NCBI GenBank assembly: GCA_016748015.1
Contig: JAAOMT010000577.1
Location: 125,881 to 189,880 of the forward strand
DNA length: 64,000 bases
Origin: Geosiphon pyriformis
Lineage: Eukaryota; Glomeromycota; Glomeromycetes; Archaeosporales; Geosiphonaceae
Reading direction: 5' to 3'
This document shows positions 59,231 through 64,000 of this stretch, piece by piece. The first letter of the stretch is position 1. Every line of letters begins with the position of its first letter. The notes under the pieces were generated by a model that was not told where the DNA came from, did not search any database, and saw nothing but the letters and a program-made list of their open reading frames with translations. Position numbers and translations under genes: made by a program.

Positions 59231-60054
59231 GAATTTTTTGTATATTATTATCAGATAAAAAAATAACAAAATAAATTATTTAACTATTAGTATTTAATAA
59301 TTAATTATATAAATTAGCACAAAAATTATTTTATTTAGAAAAAATTAATAATAAATAATTATGAAACAATATTAACTTACAATAATAAGCAATAAAAATT
59401 TGCAAAAATATTAATTAATATTAATATTAAATATTTTATAATAATAAAAAAATATAAACTATTAAAATAATTAGTTAAAAAATTTTAATATAGTAAAAAA
59501 TAATGTATTATAATATGCTAATTTATATTACTATAATTATATATATATAGTAATTTTTAATTTAAAAAAAATATAGTTTAAAAAATTAGTTTAAAATTAA
59601 TTTATTATAAAATAATTAATATTAAAATAATAATTTTTATTTGCTTAAAAATATTATTATTAAATTTTAAGTTTTTAAAATTCAAAACAAATAATTAATA
59701 TTTAGTTAAATTATTATTTAATATAATTTAATTAATATAAATTAATATATAGTAATTGAAAGTATTCTATAAAAGTTTTTTTTAATAATATTAAATAAAT
59801 CAGTTTTTTGTTAATTTTGAGTATTTTTTTAAATAATATACTAAAAATAGTCTCAGTATAATTACTATTAACTTAAAATTTTTCAAAGTTTTTAATTATA
59901 AACTAATAATTAAGTTGGTTTTTTCTGTTATTTTTATTAATATTTTTGGTGTTTTTAATAATATTTTAATTATAAATAAAAATTTTCTGTTTTTTTAATT
60001 TTATAGTATTAATACTAATTATGCTTAATTTTATTTTATTAATGTTTTAACAAA
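59231..60054. other. A+T-rich, nothing recognised
   Basis: Low-complexity A+T sequence between two LINE-type copies. Confidence 0.45.
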
Positions 60055-60835
60055 GTATAGTTTTTTTACAATCTATAAAATAAAACACATATTTTTTATA
60101 TATGATTAATTATTTAAATTTATAATAAAAATATATTAAACTAAAACATAAAAAGTTAAAAGTAAATTTAATTTAATTATTTTATTAAGTTAATTATTTA
60201 AATTATAATTATTAAAAATAAATTAACTTAAAAACAATTTAGTTTTTTCTATATTATTTTTAATATTAAAAAAGTATTTATTAAAATAATACATATTTAA
60301 AAGTTAAATTATTTAAAAAAACATCTTAGTAATATTTATTTTATTATTATTTATTTAATCAAAATCTATTTTAATCTTAAAATTAGCAAAGTTTTTAAAC
60401 AAATTAACCAAAATTAATATAAATTTTTAGTAATATTATTTATTTTAACTAATTTAACATTTAATTTAAAACTTAATTAACTATTTGCAACCAAAAAAAT
60501 AACCAAAACAACTAAAAAACTAATTGATTTAATAACAAATTTTATTAATACAATTAGATTAAAAATTTTAAATTTTAAATTTTAAAAAATTTAATTTAGA
60601 ATTAATTATAAAATTAATAATAATAATAAAAGTAATCAAAAATATGTTAACAAAAAACAAAAGTTTTAATATAAAACTTTGAAACTATTAAAAAACTTAA
60701 AAAAAATTTTAAATAAAACAATAATATTTTATAAATAATAATTAAATAATTTAAACTCTAATATTTAAAACAATATTAAGAATTAAAAGTTTTTTTTTAA
60801 TTTTGAATAAAGCTCAAATATTATTTAGCATAATA
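60055..60835 (-). mobile_element. Second ORF1-tail LINE-type remnant
   Basis: The 3' tail (about 60060-60130, ACATATTTTTTATATATGAT) aligns with the tail of the LINE at 32.8 kb after C-to-T and G-to-A changes. Upstream of it the minus strand gives FIKFVIKSISFLVVLVIFLV, resembling FIIKSIGFLITIFKQFIKNN of the copy at 57 kb. It is a 5'-truncated, very decayed copy of the same ORF1-only arrangement. Confidence 0.4.
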
Positions 60836-63800
60836 TATTAGATTAAGTAATCTAAACTAGATGTGAATCATGTATTTTTTATATGTGATCAGTTATTTAA
60901 GCCAATTAAAGCAATATTATAAATCTATATTAACAAAAACCATATAATTTATAGCTAAAAAAAACTATAAAGCTTATGTAAACCAAAATTAATATTATAT
61001 GTCTTTGTAATTCTAAGTAATCTAATAATACTATTAAAGAACAAAGAAAATAAACCATAAATTATTGAAGATACAAAACTATTATGTACAATTAATCATT
61101 TTTTTTCATAATTGTTTTATATTTAAATTTTACTAATTACACTTTAACATAATAGATTATTTCCAAGTCTTATACAAAGTCAATAATTTTCTTACTTACA
61201 ACTTTGGCACAACCAAAAACAGAAACAGTTTCCAAATACTACTTCTTAAACACAAAATCTTTGCATAAAACAGTATAAATAATATTATTAAATATATATA
61301 AAAAAAGCATTTACAAGATACAAAATAATAATAAACTCAAATCTGATATGGAATTTTTACCAAATCAAATATGATCCAAGTAAATTTTTATAAACAATAA
61401 AATTTATTCTGCACATAAAAAAATAATCAGAAAGTTCTATCTTTTTACAATAAAAACACAATACATTAGAGTATTTCTTATTATATAGGCACTTATAAAC
61501 AGTAATAAATAAATGATAATACAAAGTCTTTATAAAATATGAATATAAACCAACAATAAATTTACTTATGAAACCAGATATTATATATAAGTCAGAATAC
61601 CAAACTAACAATATCCAAATTCAGTTTATATCTCTAATTATGTTTTTATTAATAATATTAAATCCAAATTCAATCTTTTAATAAACATGACAAACAGTTT
61701 TAAAAACATTTTAAGCAAAATAATGAGCATTTTCAAATATTATCTTCTTACCAACTCTAATATATCTTTTTTTAACTAAAACAAAAAACACCAATTTAAA
61801 TATACAGTTATGTTAACCAGCTTATTAGCATGTTTATTACTCAAAATATTTGAATGGTTTTTAATTTTACACTAAACAATACCCAGATTCTTACACCTAA
61901 TAAAATTTACAATATAATATCTCTTAAGTTAACAATAATTGTAAAAGTCCGATACAAAAAATTCAATTTTACAGTATAAGTCTTCAAAGTAATCTGGCTG
62001 TCTAAATACATTATTATTGCATTAAAAACAGGAACATATTCCAAGATTAAAGCAATTATCTATAATTTTGCCAAGATAGAAAAAACCAAACTTCTAACTT
62101 TAACATTTGTACTTAGATTTAAGATAAAAAAAATACAGCTATTCCATATCTTATGACATTTGTATTTAAATTTTTCAAAAACTTATCCATATAAAAATTA
62201 ATAAAATCTAAATTAACATTAAAAAGACAATACTTTACTACAGAAAAACAACTGAAATCAAGAACATTTAAAAGTTAAAAGCCACTAATAAGTAATTGAT
62301 TAGCTAGATAAAAACCAGTATTAACCAATAATTATATGCTAATTTAAACCAAACAGGAACTAGGCTTTTAGGATTAAGTCTTTTCCAATAATAAAAACTT
62401 TTTTAATAAAAAATCAACTCTTTTTTGTTATATAGCTGTTCAATAAAAGCAATACCAAATTTTCTAAGTAAATAAGAAATATTATAAAACATTAAACTTT
62501 TTAAAATAGAAAACATTAAAGTACTACCAAAAAAATAAAATGCAAAGAATAAATTGTTCATAAAAAAAACATTATAATTTAATAAATTCTTATTATATTA
62601 GCTAAAAAATTGTTAATTAGACTGATTTCTAACTTTACAGAATACTGCAAAAAATAATTAGGAGATCAATTCAGCACTTGTAAATTTAAAGACCTATAAT
62701 TAAACAAATAACTAAAAATATTATTAATATTAACAAAACTTAATACAAAGGCCACTTTACTCTCTATTTGGATTTGTTTAAATATTTTCAAGTCATACAA
62801 AGATGAATAATAAAGAGTTTCATTGGAAAAATTTCTTGACAAATCAGTTTTTGTCTTCAAACTCCTCTTAATTAGCATATTTTATTTGTTGTTTATACTC
62901 TTAAAAACAAAACTAAACTGGATTTTATAACTAATTATGAGATACAATACAACCAAGACCAAATAAAAAAACTGTTTATTTAAAATAATCTTCTTCAAAA
63001 TTATATTAACAAAAAACTTAAAATCCAAATAAGTTTTTATTAAACTGGACTTGAACAAACTTTTAGATGACAAAAAAATACTCAAATATCTATAAAACTC
63101 TCTTTTTTGTGTAATAAAAATTGGCCAGCCACTTATTAATAATAAAGCATTTTTGATTTTTTAATTAATTAAAATAATCACTATTTTTTTATTGTTAATA
63201 AAAATATTATTAATATTAAAAATTTACTTACAATGTTCAAAATACACTAAATAGCAGTCTAACTATTTTTTATTCAAATTATGTTATTAATAAAAGCACT
63301 AGTTATTAGGTAAAAATTTAACTTAACTTGGCTTTTAACTTTGCTAGTTTTAACAATAAACTAAGTATTAATACAATAATCATACAAACTTTTATGTTTT
63401 TTTACTTCACATAAGAGAGAATTATAAAAAAATTTTCAAAGCAGAGAAAAAAAAAATTTCTTTTAGTTTAAACTATTATGTATCTAATACCCATCAATAA
63501 AATCATAATTTATTATAACTTAATTAATTTTGTTATTGTAAATACTACCAAAAAACTTATATATTTTTATTTAAAACAAACTGTTTTTTAAATAATGTTA
63601 CCTAACAAAATCATAAGCCTTGTGTATATTTTGCAAAACCAGCTAAAGTTCACAATTCTTTTTTAATACATTTTTTATTACTAAGCCCATCATAAAAATA
63701 AAAAATTAAGTAGTAATATCTTTTAATACAGAAAAATTGTTATTGTAAAGAATATTAAATCTGTTACAAACCAATAAAATCTTATTAGAAAGTATTTTGA

Positions 63801-64000
63801 AAAGAATTTTTTGAGCAGTTTTGATTAATATAATTGGCTTAATATTAGTTAAAACATTTTTCCATTCATAAAATTTAAAAATTATTAATATTTGTATTTT
63901 TTTTCAGAATTAAGATACAGATTTACATATTAAACAGAAATTCAAAAAATCTGTAAGCATTGTGAAAACAAAAGCATTGTAATGTTTTTAAAGTTTATTG
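60836..64000 (-). mobile_element. LINE ORF2 copy, extremely A+T-shifted, continues past window
   Basis: The 3' tail at 60845-60910 (ATGTGAATCATGTATTTTTT) matches the copy at 53.8 kb. Going up the minus strand: YSNVLCFYCKKIELSDYFFM (about 61450), the middle region YSSLYDLKIFKQIQIESKVA (about 62800), MSIFLSSKSLFKSSLIKTYL (63085) and a palm trace near 63620. These correspond to blocks of the LINE at 32.7 kb, for example ESYKYLGIFLFIKSLSKPSL, with Pro to Ser, Gly to Ser/stop and Arg to Lys changes. It is riddled with stops. The 5' end lies outside the window. Confidence 0.7.

Noticed and set aside
59180-59240. C-x2-C-G-H zinc-knuckle-like reading on the plus strand
   Set aside because: The minus strand of the same bases gives the start of an ORF1-type protein (MTTTKAKSKK), which fits the surrounding element better.

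Overview
This window looks like nuclear DNA of an arbuscular mycorrhizal fungus (Glomeromycotina, Rhizophagus-like). The reasons are: strong A+T richness; short GT-AG introns of roughly 60-100 bases; a local expansion of Sel1-repeat genes, one of them fused to a kinase-like domain; a TKL-type kinase with a Cys-rich N-terminus; a P450; and LINE retrotransposons whose proteins resemble those I know from this group. Organism and family assignments come from reading translations by eye; no database search was possible. Exon boundaries were inferred from splice sites, reading frame and family fit, and most multi-exon models close exactly in phase.

Layout. 1-3.5 kb: an unfamiliar coiled-coil-type gene (cut by the window edge) and a five-exon cytochrome P450, both on the minus strand. 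6-26 kb: a Sel1-repeat neighbourhood with three intact genes, one Sel1 gene carrying a degenerate kinase domain, and three broken copies. Among them lie a frameshifted GNAT acetyltransferase, a decayed short-chain dehydrogenase with rearranged partial copies, and the remains of a TnpB/Fanzor-like transposase. 29.3-30.8 kb: a kinase gene with a stop codon where family members have Trp. 32.7-40.1 kb: a nearly full-length LINE (ORF1 plus endonuclease/RT/RNase H), broken by stops and containing an assembly gap with a false duplication. 43.1-50.6 kb: the most interesting part. It holds two PARP-like ADP-ribosyltransferase genes with intact H-Y-E residues, a zinc-finger gene sharing modules with one of them, and a NADAR-domain gene, a family known to hydrolyse ADP-ribose conjugates. 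This resembles a writer/eraser cluster for ADP-ribosylation. 51-53 kb: a second coiled-coil gene sharing a domain with the gene at the left edge. 53.8-64 kb: a graveyard of LINE copies progressively shifted towards A+T, including ORF1-only copies that share the 3' tail of the RT-bearing LINE.

The stretches at 26.8-29.3, 30.8-32.7, 40.1-42.3 and 59.2-60.1 kb are extremely A+T-rich and hold no recognisable gene. I saw no rRNA or tRNA genes and no CRISPR array.
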